A DNA stretch of 17,426 bases from positions 1 to 17,426 of the forward strand of contig NXFV01000161.1 of assembly GCA_002803225.1 (NCBI GenBank). Direction: 5' to 3'. Shown piece after piece: positions 1 through 9,483 of this stretch (position 1 is its first letter; every line of letters begins with the position of its first letter). The DNA is from Gamarada debralockiae (Eukaryota > Ascomycota > Leotiomycetes > Helotiales > Hyphodiscaceae). The notes below the pieces were generated by a model, which worked only from the letters and a program-made list of their open reading frames with translations, was not told the origin of the DNA and searched no databases. Both the position numbers and the translations under genes were made by a program.

Positions 1-989
1 CTCATTGCTGTGGCCTTACAGACTCTCAAGTAGCAACAGAGCTTGACTTAGATATACGTCAGGTTCGGTATGCTCTTGATAACTCTGCTACACCAGAGAA
101 GAGCAGTGGTCGACCTCCTATTTTAGATACAGAGCAACGGCAAATGCTTGTGGACTTTGTATGCGGATCAAAGGCAGCGAGTCGAATGTCGTATGAAGAC
201 CTTGCAAAGGAGTTCTTCTATTTGGGGGGCGGGCAGGAGCAGAGGCTATTAAAAACGCACTTGATAGAGAGGGGTTTCATATGCGTATAGCCATGTGCAA
301 GCCTCTAATTTCTGAGAAAAAATCGAAAACTTCGACTTATTCGCAATTGAACATCGAGGATGGACATACCACGAGTGGTGCAAGTTTCTCTGGTCTGATG
401 AGACTTGAGTGAAGCATAGACGTCATCAGAAGCCACATAAACTGCGGCGAGCGAATGAAGAATGGAATGAAGACTGCGTCGAGGAGAAGGTGCAAAGAAA
501 GAAGGGTTGAATGTTTTGGAGCTGCTTTCATGGTGATATAAGGGGCCAGGATTTTTTTGGGAGAAGAAATGAGGGACAATCAATGCAGTGACATATGGAG
601 AGCATACAATTCCTGTTATTGCTTAATACCTTTGCGATATAAATGGCTTGAAAGGCATAGAAAACGAGCTCATTTTATGCAAGACAATGCTCTAGAGCAT
701 GCTGCAAAGGAGACGATACAGATGATTAAGGATCTAGCTATTGTAGGAGTTGAATGGCCACCTTATTCTTCTGATCTCAACCCTATTGAGACTTATGGAA
801 GTACATGAAGGGGTTCTTGCAAAAAAAGTATGAAGACCTTAAATTTAAGTTGTACGATGACTTAAAAGCTAAGGCTCAAGAGGCTTGGGATATTGTAGTC
901 ACACCAGGACTATTACGAGAGCTGGTGGAAGTATGCAAGAACGAATGGAAGCTGTTATAGATGCGAAAGGCAAATTTACGAAGTATTAA
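1..989 (+). pseudogene. Tc1-type (DD34E) transposase relic, 5' end outside the window
   Basis: Remains of a cut-and-paste DNA transposon enzyme of the Tc1/mariner superfamily. Reading across frames gives the order expected for the family: a helix-turn-helix stretch (HCCGLTDSQVATELDLD at the left edge), the GRPP linker near 109-120, then the DDE catalytic core. The first Asp is in WSDET (codon 397-399), the second in MQDNA (683-685), and the Glu in SSDLNPIE (788-790). The last two lie 35 codons apart in one open frame, so the spacing is DD34E, typical of Tc1 rather than pogo/Fot1. The reading ends at TAA 987-989 after KGKFTKY. The gene is dead: I count about six frame changes (near 235, 330, 541, 650, 795 and 931) and stops at 406-408, 508-510, 570-572 and 624-626. 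Three of these are TGA where Trp (TGG) fits. Terminal repeats were not identified. Confidence 0.85.
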
Positions 990-1000
990 TACATATAAAA

Positions 1001-1020
1001 TAAGAGTTATTGTACTCTTA
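1001..1020. repeat. 7-bp perfect inverted repeat just after the transposase relic
   Basis: TAAGAGT at 1001-1007 is matched by ACTCTTA at 1014-1020 with a six-base loop. It lies 11 bp past the transposase stop, so it could be subterminal sequence of the Tc1 element or a weak transcription-end hairpin. It is short enough to be chance. Confidence 0.3.
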
Positions 1021-1408
1021 AATTGTATTCTGCCGGCCATAATCGAAGGAAAGGCGGTGTGCGATAAACTTTTACCCCAGCACCACCAGTGGCGAGCAGT
1101 GTGGCTGTGTTTCAAGCCACTGCCTACCCATGCAGGGGCATAAATCACGTGACAGAACGTGCAATCGCACACTCCGTCTTGCATCACTTTGCTCTATTGC
1201 ACTGGGAACATCAAAACGGCAAAATGATAGGATGCCCAAAGTCACGTAATGACTTTTGGTCGAAGTTTGTTTTCTGCTCTACAGTACATCCTACTTCCAG
1301 AGGAAGTGCAGCAGTGCGATACACTCAACAACTGAGAACATCTAGTAGGTGCACACTCGCAAAACCTCGACATGAAGCTATGCGCAATTGCTCTCACCAC
1401 CTTGGGTC
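1021..1408. other. Intergenic upstream region, no gene seen
   Basis: No supported coding sequence. The open frames here show no recognisable family and no splice-site support. A CACGTG E-box lies at 1146-1151. The right end acts as the promoter side of the small spliced gene that starts at 1486. Confidence 0.5.
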
Positions 1409-1420
1409 TATAAAATAAAG
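1409..1420 (+). promoter_or_regulatory. TATA-like box of the 72-residue protein gene
   Basis: The string TATAAAATAAAG lies 77 bp upstream of the ATG at 1486 and is followed by a pyrimidine-rich stretch (TTCATCCTCCTATCATCAC). This is a normal layout for a fungal core promoter and supports the small downstream gene being real. Confidence 0.5.
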
Positions 1421-1485
1421 TGATTCGCCATGCTTTCTAGTAGTACACATTCATCCTCCTATCATCACAATCAAAAGTCGTTACC

Positions 1486-1757
1486 ATGTCTGGAATCGTC
1501 AAGCAAAGAATTCCCACTTCTGGTGCGACTCAATGGTACTTAACATTTATCTGACTCCAATTTATCACTTCGCTAACTTTTTCTCCAGGACAGGTCACTC
1601 TGCTACCTCCAGCTTTGAATCACGAAAGCTCAACCTCTCTGCCAAAGAATCGTCCATGCTCAAATATTGGGTCTACGAAACAGACAACCGAGGCCTCACG
1701 TTCAATGAGAGGGTAGTGAAGAAGACATGGGAGAGTCGACCGGAGCAGAAGTTGTGA
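1486..1757 (+). CDS. Small spliced gene, 72-residue protein of unknown function
   Basis: The ATG follows TTACC in a favourable context. Exon 1 is 1486-1535, the intron is 1536-1588 (53 nt, GTACTT..CCAG, branch-like CTAAC at 1573-1577), and exon 2 is 1589-1757 ending in TGA. Splicing joins CAA TG|G ACA GGT and gives one open reading of 72 residues that begins MSGIVKQRIP and ends TWESRPEQKL. Unspliced, exon 1 runs into a stop inside the intron, so splicing is needed. The protein is rich in Ser, Lys and Arg, with no signal peptide, membrane segment or cysteine pattern. I do not recognise the family. The TATA-like box 77 bp upstream, the good intron and the lack of internal stops argue for a real gene, but a short conserved remnant of something larger cannot be excluded. 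Confidence 0.6.
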
Positions 1758-2969
1758 CAGTTCGACATAATGCAGTGTAAGGGCCGGAAAATCCAAGTTT
1801 TCTTCTACATTATTGCGCACGAATTTCGCACTCCATGATTCTAACTTGCCATAGCTGCACATTTCTTCCCTGCATGTAAGTACGCAAGACGGACGATAAG
1901 GGGTGATTGGGATGATAGTAATCGAGTTGGTATCGAGAAATGATCGAGAGGGGAACATAGCTGTGGGCTGGCGCAAGGAGTAAGCATTAGGAACAACAAT
2001 AAGATGAAATGTAAACAACGATATCAGACCAACATCGCTGTTCCTTCCTTGGTGTTTGGTCATGTGACCAAAGTGGTCAGGAAAGCGACATTGTTACGTG
2101 AATCCTTTGCCTAAAAGGGTATCGCGCTACCCGCCCCTTGCTTAATGTAGATATTATCGAAGACTTCTCTCCTTAGCTTAAGATTCTCTTGTTAATACGA
2201 ATCATGCTTTCAAAGTTACTTCGTCTTCGTGACACCAGAGCCTTCACAATCCCGATATCACAATAAGAGATATAATTATTAATAGGTGTTAAGTCGATGT
2301 GGTTTTGAATCAATTAGTCTAGGGTATCTGTCGAATCAGACGATATTGTATGGTAAAATCATGTATATTGATATATCTCTGATGTCTCTAAGGAAGGAAA
2401 AATAGTAGGGTTACCAGAACCCGAGATATGTGTACACAACCGTTGTCATAGCAACCAGCTCATCTGACAGTATCTAATATACATTATATGTGATGGTTCG
2501 ATATCTGGACTGAAATATTCTTCTCAACATTCTTTTTAACGGGAGTGGGACAGTAACGCATGGTGGGTTTTCGGAAGTTGAGGCACTTAAGACTCGTGAG
2601 CTCAAGATAGGTGTAAGTAGTATATCAAACTCCCAGTCTCTATCAACAAGTGGGAGGCGATGGTGATAATGTAATGAAATAAGACTAAAGAAAAAAAGGA
2701 GACATGAATTTTTATGAGTAATTTTGGAATCCTAATTTCTTCCTTGCTACATTTCCAAAAAGCAAACTTCATTGCTTCCCAATTAATAAACGCGGCTCCT
2801 TCTCTGAGGCTTATATTTTCCGTAAGACATAATAACTCGCAATTTCGTATCATTCTTAATAGAGGATAAGGTTGTAAAGTTAGGGAACTTGCTGTGCTTC
2901 AAGCAACGATCTTTTGGTCTACTGCTAACCCTAATCCTTAATCCGACCTATGAAAATACAACATCAAAG
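1758..2969. other. 1.2-kb AT-rich intergenic stretch, no gene seen
   Basis: No recognisable protein in either strand. The longest minus-strand frames (2063-1620 and 2853-2602) have no family resemblance, and the first overlaps the small spliced gene antisense. Sequence between 2200 and 2560 is strongly AT-rich, as expected for decayed or old transposon DNA, but I could not identify long terminal repeats. A 14-bp palindrome, TGGTCATGTGACCA, lies at 2057-2070. Confidence 0.5.
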
Positions 2970-4278
2970 TCAAAGCTCTGCCTTCTTATTTCCCTTCTCT
3001 CCTTTAGGGTCTTCTTCATCTCTATCTCCATCATCCGTCTTGCACCAATCAGGTACAATGCAGCCATCAAAACCATCCACCATCCCCCTCCGAGCCACGA
3101 CCGCAGCGCCTCTCGCAGCAACGAACAAATACTCCTCAGCAACCAGCTCAGTAGCAGCCACCTCCTGCCCATCCCCACGTTCCTCTACAATCGCCCTCAC
3201 AACCCTCTGGAGTTCCTCATTATCGCCCTGATTACCGAGGAAAATAACTCGATCTACGCTCTTACCCTGGACAGAATCCACAATAAGAGTCTTAACTTCC
3301 CCCCAATACCGCCCCGGATCCCGCACCCGAAGTAGAGCTTCATGGCCTAGGTCAACAGCCTCCTTTACTCTCCGCGGCCACATAGTTCCCTACAAGTTTG
3401 TAGTACCCATCCACCTCGTCAGTAAGGTAATTCCCAAACTAGCATCACTATACGCAATAGCTAGCACGACATCGAACCTCTCCTCTACGGGAGGGCACAG
3501 TGGATCGGGAGCCCACGGAGAGCCATAGCAGTCCTCGATGCCATAAAAGCTAAGCGCGGAGCGAGAGGCTAGTTTCACGGGGAGCAGGAGCTCGAAACCT
3601 GCTTGCTGAGCGGCACTTGCAAAGAGCGGTTTGTAGATATGGCCTGTGTCGGCTTCGAAGTCGGGAATAGAGATGATGAGGAGTGAGTATGAGAGAGAGT
3701 AAGTCGTCTGGACGCCGGTTTTGAGGATAGAGAGCATAGTTGTGATTGTGTGAATCCAGGGGTCGGATTTTTGTAGTGTAGGGTAGAGGACTGGGATGTA
3801 CTGATATGCCTGTTGAGTGAGGTATTCATAAAGTCTTGAGGTAGTAGGGTTAGAGAACAGTGAAGTAAACGATATTCGTTTAACAGATCGGTATTTTAAA
3901 GCTGGTCTAGATATTCATTAGTTTATTGAAGCTATATTGTGACTGAACCCTCACAATGACGACTCCTTCCCAGCACGTACCCTTAGAGCATCTTCAGCAA
4001 GCGTCTTCATAGCTGAAATATACTCTATCGAACCTGGTATTTTGACGACATCGAGAATCGTTCCATTTTGGAATTTTATCGCAGCGGTCCTAAGAAGAGC
4101 AGATTTAGCAAATGAATCTCCTGGGGGCCTCGTCTCTTGGATCTAAAAGAATAACCGTACCCATAAGACATGCTCAAATCAATACCTAGGCCTAAAAAAA
4201 GGTCGGCTTCTCACTCCCTAAGTAAAGACTACAAAGCTAACCTGGTGCCCGCTGGAGCTCCAGAGGTCTACAATCCAT
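2970..4278 (-). pseudogene. Hsp70/actin-like ATPase-fold protein gene, broken
   Basis: Read on the minus strand the gene starts at ATG 4278-4276 (MDCRPLELQRAP), has intron 1 at 4241-4192 (50 nt, T-rich before the AG), then an N-terminal GLGIDLSMSYG resembling the phosphate-1 loop of Hsp70/actin ATPases. Intron 2 is 3954-3907 (48 nt, GTGAGG..CTAG). Exon 3 carries a DRVIFLGNQGDNEELQ stretch like the Hsp70 adenosine-binding segment, then LFVAARGAAVVAR, like the Hsp70 GAA region, and ends PDWCKTDDGD..KKAEL at 2972-2970. The whole reading would be about 400 residues, near the size I expect for fungal-specific members. It is broken by a frame change plus TAG at 4145-4143 and by two opposite frame changes near 3417 and 3370. 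Family placement rests on these motifs only. The 90-residue plus-strand frames over the same bases are shadows. Confidence 0.65.
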
Positions 4279-4989
4279 ACAGAACTCCGTAGCGAAGACG
4301 GGTTGTAGAATTAGTTCTCCAATACCGCTCCACCATACGAATTGCCATCTCATGCTTGCTTTCTTAGGCTACGCACAACGCGTAAAGATCCTACCGGCAC
4401 GTTTGAGGAAAGATATCAAGCTGTAGATATGAAGTCGATAACTACAATAAGCTTGACTCCAAAAGTGAAGAAGAAAAGTGGAACAAAGTTCGATCAATCA
4501 AGGAATAATGTCGTAGCAGGGAGTAGTACTAAGTGAGTAAGTAGGCAGGCGCCCCTTCTTCTTTGATTTCACATACTATTAGCTCCCTCGCACAGCACTG
4601 CACTACGGCGGCGCAAAATCTGTCTAGTCAAGAATGATGACTCTGCCCCTGTGTCCTAAATTAAGACACGTTGCAAACCGTGCGCGTCTAGGGATCTCGC
4701 GATAGATTGATTGGCCAGTCTTGAACGGATGGAACTAGATACAGTAGTTGAAAGCTTCGGGCACAAGGCTATGATAGAGACAAGGTAAGATGTTGGTGTT
4801 GATTTCATGTGCCGCAGCTGGACCTGAAACTGAGGCCGCGACCGAGGCTGAGATGGGGCTGACAGATCCCTTCTCATGCACGAAAGGTGCACGCTTCCTG
4901 GGTCGCGGAAAAGTACTAGAACGATATTCCAATGAAATTTGCTCAGAAAGCAGTTCTATTTTATCCCGTGGTGCGATTTGGTGGATTTT
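4279..4989. other. Intergenic or decayed stretch, no gene supported
   Basis: Short frames are present (for example 4342-4536 on the plus strand and 4892-4656 and 5043-4735 on the minus strand), none with a recognisable family. Part of 4740-4990 may be the eroded C-terminal tail of the HET-type relic just to the right, since the minus-strand frame there continues from it, but homology fades too much to annotate. Confidence 0.4.
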
Positions 4990-5530
4990 ATGGTTGGTAG
5001 GTGTAGTGGGGTCGGAGGAGACAAGAACCAAGTCTATCGGCATCCCGCCCAGAAATGGAGTCCAAAGTGTTGCTCCTTGGCTCTGAGAAGGCCCTGGAAG
5101 TCACTGAGGATATCCGATTCCACCGAAAAGGAGCGCCGCGTGTATGCTAGGACGAGACGCTCCCAAATCCCTCCAGCTGTGTAGTATCTCCCAGGCCGGG
5201 TGCCAAAATAGGATCCCCCATGTATGCTGCGATCGGCTTCCTGCAGAATGGAAGAGACAACGTCTGGCCTTCGCTCGCAAAAGTCTTCTCGGCACATACG
5301 ACGCTCGCACTGGAAGTAGACGGTATCGTCAAGACATATAAACCTCCTGAAAGATCCAACCGCAGGTCTCGTAGGCGCTGCGCTCTAGCTTGACTTCCAT
5401 CGAGTGAAGAAGTAAAAGCTTGACGTCAAGGCTGATTTCCTCGATATGCTGCCGCGGCCTTCTTGATCCCACACTGTTGAAACGTAGCCACACGAGAAGT
5501 GTTTTGCTGCCCCAAATTGTTTTTTCATTA
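4990..5530 (-). pseudogene. HET (heterokaryon incompatibility, tol-like) gene, C-terminal fragment
   Basis: HET-domain proteins trigger cell death when incompatible hyphae fuse. On the minus strand, reading from about 5530, the order fits the second half of a tol-like HET protein: PRQHIEEISLDVK, then YETCGWIFQE (matches the family's YETRGWTFQE block), then after one frame change near 5345 CLDDTVYFQCERRM (family: YFQC), then WERLVLAYTRRSFSVESD (family: Y..R.LT..SD.L.A..G), then GLHFWAG and a following IDL. The N-terminal block with the AILSHRWG motif is absent; the fragment begins shortly after the end of the transporter relic at 5561. No start codon or full frame survives, so it is a dead fragment. 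The family call is from motif order only. Confidence 0.6.
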
Positions 5531-5560
5531 AATCATCACTCTATAAAATACTCTCTCAAC

Positions 5561-6860
5561 TCATGCTAGCTCCGTCTCCTCCTCGGCCTCCTTTTCCGTA
5601 TGATCAGGCAACAGCCCGCAATCCTGCTGATTGCTCTGACCTTGTATCCCCATTTATAAAACACAAATGGAACCGGAACAAGCACAGCAGCCAAACATCC
5701 AAGCAGAGTGCAAGTCTAATGTGTCCCTAGATTGGTCCACATCGGACTTGACACAACTGTCATCCTCCTGCAAACATGTGTCTTGCAAACGTAATCGTAG
5801 CCAATGCGGACCAAGGGTATATACCTGAGACGTTGAGGATGAATTGGTAGATCACAACGTAGATGCCTGCTTATGTGAAGCTGAAGAGCTTCGCGGCACC
5901 GAGATCGGACCAGGGACTGATGGCGGAGTAGTTTGTCCATCCCAGCCAGAAGAAACTAATTGGGAAGGTGAATGCCACGGGAAAGGCAGCAATGAGACGG
6001 TATTCGGGCGGAAACTCTTGGTTCGTATTGCGCTTTCATTTCTAGCGTTTGGCCAGATGCTTGTGATATTGGGCGAAGACTGGCGCAAGGAAGGTATTGA
6101 GAGTGATGCCCACGGCAATGGCTGGGAATGATGTTCCGACGAGACCTCCAGAGAAGGGTTGATATTTCGGAGGAGGTAGTTAAAGCCCTGCAAAAATCCA
6201 AAGGCCACGATATAGATACCACAAGCTAGAATCCCCGTAGAATAACAACGCACTCTTTTGTGGTCATGTTGAACGCTCTCTTCCTGTATGAATGCCAGGT
6301 GTAGACATCTCGACAAGAGATAGATTGGATTCCGTCCCACGGTGTCAGCAATTGGGCGAGCAGAAAGCGTTCCAATTCCAATGCCAAAAACGTAGCAGGC
6401 GGAAGACAAGCTCTCCGCTACCCTACTGACCTCAAAATCGGCCGTTGTCTTGCTCCCGGCCTGCGAGTCTGCCGATAAGCACCAATCGAGGACGAAGACG
6501 TTGATGAATATGACGGCACATATGCTAATCTTCGCGACCAGAGGCTAATTTCGAAGATGTTCGGGATCGAGGTGCCGTCCCATTCTACCAAAATATGTGT
6601 ATCTTGAGGCTCTGTAGCCTGCCCGTTGCTGTTGATTTTATCGCATGAGGAATCGGGGATTCGGACTCGTCGTTGATGGGAGAAACTCTTCTGGATTGAT
6701 ATGCTATCGATGTTGGATGGTGAAGTCTGCGGTATTGTTGTGGGAATGACTGCATTCCATCTGCTGATGGAAGGCATGGAGGCGTCAAGGTGGAAAGCCT
6801 TTCAAGGCTATAAGTCGGGTAGATAGAAGCACTCAGCTGTTGAGATTCAAGGTGTGACAA
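5561..6860 (-). pseudogene. MFS drug/H+ antiporter (DHA1-like) gene, frameshifted and internally deleted
   Basis: The intact form would be a 12-helix plasma-membrane exporter of the major facilitator superfamily. On the minus strand one sees a polar N-terminal tail with EPQDTHILVEWDG, then helix 1 (SICAVIFINVFVLDWCLSAD), the VSRVAESLSSACYVFGIGIGTL segment of helix 2, and the signature loop with ADTVGRNPIYLLS. After that the reading jumps to KRAFNMTTKE and then to helices 7-12 (GIYIVAFGFLQGFNYLL; VGTSFPAIAVGITLNTFLAPVF; RLIAAFPVAFTFPISFFWLGW; AGIYVVIYQFILN; ITFARHMFAGG), ending in an acidic tail and TGA at 5563-5561. Helices 4-6 are missing, and several frameshifts and stops occur, so no transporter can be made. 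The start at 6860 is only approximate. It is divergent from the P450, about 615 bp away. Confidence 0.8.
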
Positions 6861-7474
6861 AGGCCTAGGCGCTCGTCAAAGAGGGTTTCAGCTCGTGCGC
6901 CGAAGTCAGCCTCGGTTCAGCCTTGCCTTGCAGTCCAACTTCTTGCATACTCGATTGGGCTAACACAAAACAGCCCCCTGTTTCTACACATTTCTATCAG
7001 GTCTATAGTAATACTATGCGAGTCATGTGTTTGACGCCGAGTCTGCTCCAATCTCGCACCTTCACATGAGTAGTTTCCCCCCGTTTTCAAGATTTTAGAC
7101 CAGCTATAACAAGGTGAATGGTCGAAGAATAGAGCGAATCCCAAAGAGAGCCGTAAATGTCTGTATAACGAGCTGATTGGTAGATCCTCACTCGAGTATT
7201 GCGCTTAGTTTGTAGCTTGGGTTTCGTTCGAGCCGGATCTCAGTCAGCTTTCCTTGCTTCCCCCCGAAAACACGGACAGACTAATCATTCCGCCGTAAGC
7301 TGACTCCTATTTATCGCTGCCGAGGGATGCGGCTGGTTATCACCCCGTCGGGCGTTTGACTTGTGCAAATACAAGTATTGAAACGTCGAACTTTTGTGCC
7401 AATATCTCAGCTCATGCTGCAACTTTTCTTTGCGCTTTCCTCCCCATAATCTTGGACCCGTCCATATCTGGAAG
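6861..7474. promoter_or_regulatory. Divergent intergenic region between the transporter relic and the P450
   Basis: About 615 bp with no gene. It holds the P450 promoter and presumably once the transporter promoter. A 9-bp perfect inverted repeat, AGTCAGCTT (7242-7250) and AAGCTGACT (7297-7305), lies 170-233 bp upstream of the P450 ATG. Between its arms is CGG-N14-CCG (7273-7292), reminiscent of Zn2Cys6 binding half-sites, although this spacing is not a known one to me. A weak TATTTAT occurs at 7308-7314. Confidence 0.35.
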
Positions 7475-9261
7475 ATGTACTTCTTCGCCGCTATTCTGCT
7501 TTGGCTTGGGGTAGCGGAAGCCTTGCGACGATGCTGTGTGGTGCTTTTGAAGGCTTTCACAGGTCCGATGTCGAAAATTCCAGGGCCTTGGTTGTGGAAG
7601 TTCAGCACTATTCCTTGGGCCCGGGTCGTACTCCAGGGTAATCAGATCAACGTGTCGCCGAAGCTCTTCGCTACATATGGGGACGTTGTGCGCATCGGTA
7701 GGTTACACAGGCTCAGTTTAACATCTGATATTCTAACCCATCGAAAGGTCCTAATGAGATTATCGTCTGCAGCAAGAATGCGACTCAGAAGGTCATTGTG
7801 GAAGAAGATATGCCCAAGTCACCGATTTATGAGACAGTCCGCGAGGAGCATCACATCACCAATTTGTTCACGGAAAGGGATAACGTCGCATACAAGCAAA
7901 AGGTAGAGTATTTGGTATGTAGCTTCTCGAAGAATGCGAGACTGACGACTTATACAGAGACGCTTGCTGTCTTCTGGATTCTCGATCAGCTATATCAATG
8001 GCTTGGAACCACTGATGCAAGACTGCATGCAGATGTTTACTACAGCCCTCCAAAAGAAGTGCTCCGAATGCAACGGCCACGCTGTTGTCGACTTCGCACG
8101 GTTGTTGGCAAACATGACTTTCGTCAGTCCCTTAATCGAATTTCTTGCTTGACCTTCTAACACTACTAGGATGTCATGAGTGCAACCTCATTCGGAGGGA
8201 GTTTCGAACTAGTTCGCACCGACGACACCAAAACGCGACGGATCTTCCAAGACCGCTTGATTCAAGCAGCTACACACAGCCAATTCCCATGGTTGAAGTA
8301 CCTCCCCTTCGCACCAAAGCAGTCCAGTCCCGAAATGGACAAAATGATTGAAGAGATCGTCTCCAAACGCAGAAAGGCGACAGAGAAAGGAGAGAGCAAA
8401 AAAGATCTCCTCCAGATCTTTCTGGATGCGCACGATACCAATCCGAATGAGTATACCATGAAGCATGTTTATGATGAGATGCGCTTGTTCATGTGAGCAT
8501 TATTATCCGCCGCTCATAGCCTCATTTCTATATATCGTTGGCTCGTACTTATTTATTTCACCTTTTAGGATCGCCGGAAGTGACACAACCTCAACAACAG
8601 CACAATTCGCAATCCTTCTCCTCCTCGACAACTCTTCCAAACTTCAACGTCTTGTGTCGGAAATTGACGCCGCATTCCCAAACCCAGGCGATGAGATCAC
8701 ATTCGCACACACTCAAAATTTGGAGTACCTAAATGCCTGTATTAACGAAAGCATGCGTCTGAAGCCGATTGTCGTTGGCGGCCTTTCTCGAATCACCGAG
8801 AAGCCAACGGTCTTAGACGGCTTTGAAATCCCCAGCGGAGTGCGTGTTCCCCTTGTTCAATCATTGGGTTCAAATTGACGGAAACAGGTCGTGGTAAGTT
8901 CATACCTCGACGCAACGATGCGCGACCCGAGGATCTGGTCAGCGGCCGATCAGTTCGTGCCGGAGCGATGGCTACAGGCAGATGGGGTTGATCGCAAGGC
9001 TTTCATTCCATTTTCTTCGGGGTTGCGAAACTGTATTGGACAACAGTGAGTCAACGCAGCCATTGGAGGTAATGAGGGAGAAATACTGATCAACATCGTG
9101 AAATTAGGTTTGCCCTGAAGGAGCTGAGGCTCATTCTAGTGACTCTTCTAAGGAAATTTGAGTTGAACGTTGTTGAGGGCCAGGATTACGAGATGCGGAT
9201 CTTTACGGTTCCCTATTTGAAGCAGGGGAAGTATCTGGTCGGCGTGAAGCAGAGAGTTTGA
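7475..9261 (+). CDS. Cytochrome P450 monooxygenase, 482 residues, six introns
   Basis: A haem-thiolate monooxygenase of the fungal microsomal type, using a P450 reductase as electron donor. Exons are 7475-7697, 7748-7902, 7958-8122, 8170-8492, 8569-8839, 8888-9045 and 9108-9261. All introns are GT..AG (50, 55, 47, 76, 48 and 62 nt), several with CTAAC or CTGAC branch sites, and all phases agree, giving 482 residues without a stop. Landmarks: hydrophobic N-terminal anchor (1-27), PGPW hinge (about 37-40), YKQKRRLLS C-helix region (about 123-131), I-helix oxygen-binding AGSDTT (291-296), K-helix ESMR (349-352), PERW (404-407) and haem loop FSSGLRNCIG with ligand Cys428. Every hallmark is present, so the enzyme should be functional. 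The substrate cannot be read from sequence. The third intron has a slightly unusual donor, GTCAGT. An epoxide hydrolase relic and a thioesterase-like gene lie nearby. Confidence 0.93.
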
Positions 9262-9402
9262 AGCTGCTTTCTGTTCGAATACAGCGCTATGGCGGCCTCG
9301 GCTCTGAATCCCCTTCTCTATTCGCCCGGTGCTGACAGCACACCCTGAGCTGCTACCCACGAGCTTTTTACCCGGTAGATTTCGCTTCAGCAAGTACTAT
9401 CC

Positions 9403-9483
9403 CCCTCCCCTCCCTGAAAGAAGGTTAAATTTTCTATGAGTTTGCACTTCAAAAAATTTAACATTCATTTAGGGAGGGGAGGG
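9403..9483. mobile_element. 81-bp foldback (MITE-like) element with 31-bp inverted arms
   Basis: The left arm 9403-9433, starting CCCTCCCCTCCC, pairs with the right arm 9453-9483, ending GGGAGGGGAGGG, with 28 of 31 positions complementary and a 19-bp spacer. TA dinucleotides stand at 9398-9399, four bases from the left edge, and at 9484-9485, directly at the right edge. TA is the target duplicated by Tc1/mariner elements. There is no room for a gene, so this looks like a miniature non-autonomous element or two terminal repeats left after loss of the middle. It lies 142 bp after the P450 stop and could also fold in the transcript. Confidence 0.6.

Noticed and set aside
1620..2063. 147-codon minus-strand frame
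   Set aside because: It is antisense to exon 2 of the small spliced gene and extends into non-coding DNA, with no recognisable family.
2200..2560. Possible solo LTR in AT-rich DNA
   Set aside because: No paired repeat, target-site duplication or recognisable TG..CA ends could be defined.
2889..3335. Long plus-strand frames over 2889-3335
   Set aside because: They lie antisense to the Hsp70/actin-like ATPase relic, whose minus-strand reading carries the conserved motifs and splice sites; the plus frames are Ser/Pro-rich shadows.
7868..8466. Minus-strand frames under the P450
   Set aside because: Shadows of the P450 exons, which hold all hallmark motifs in the plus strand.
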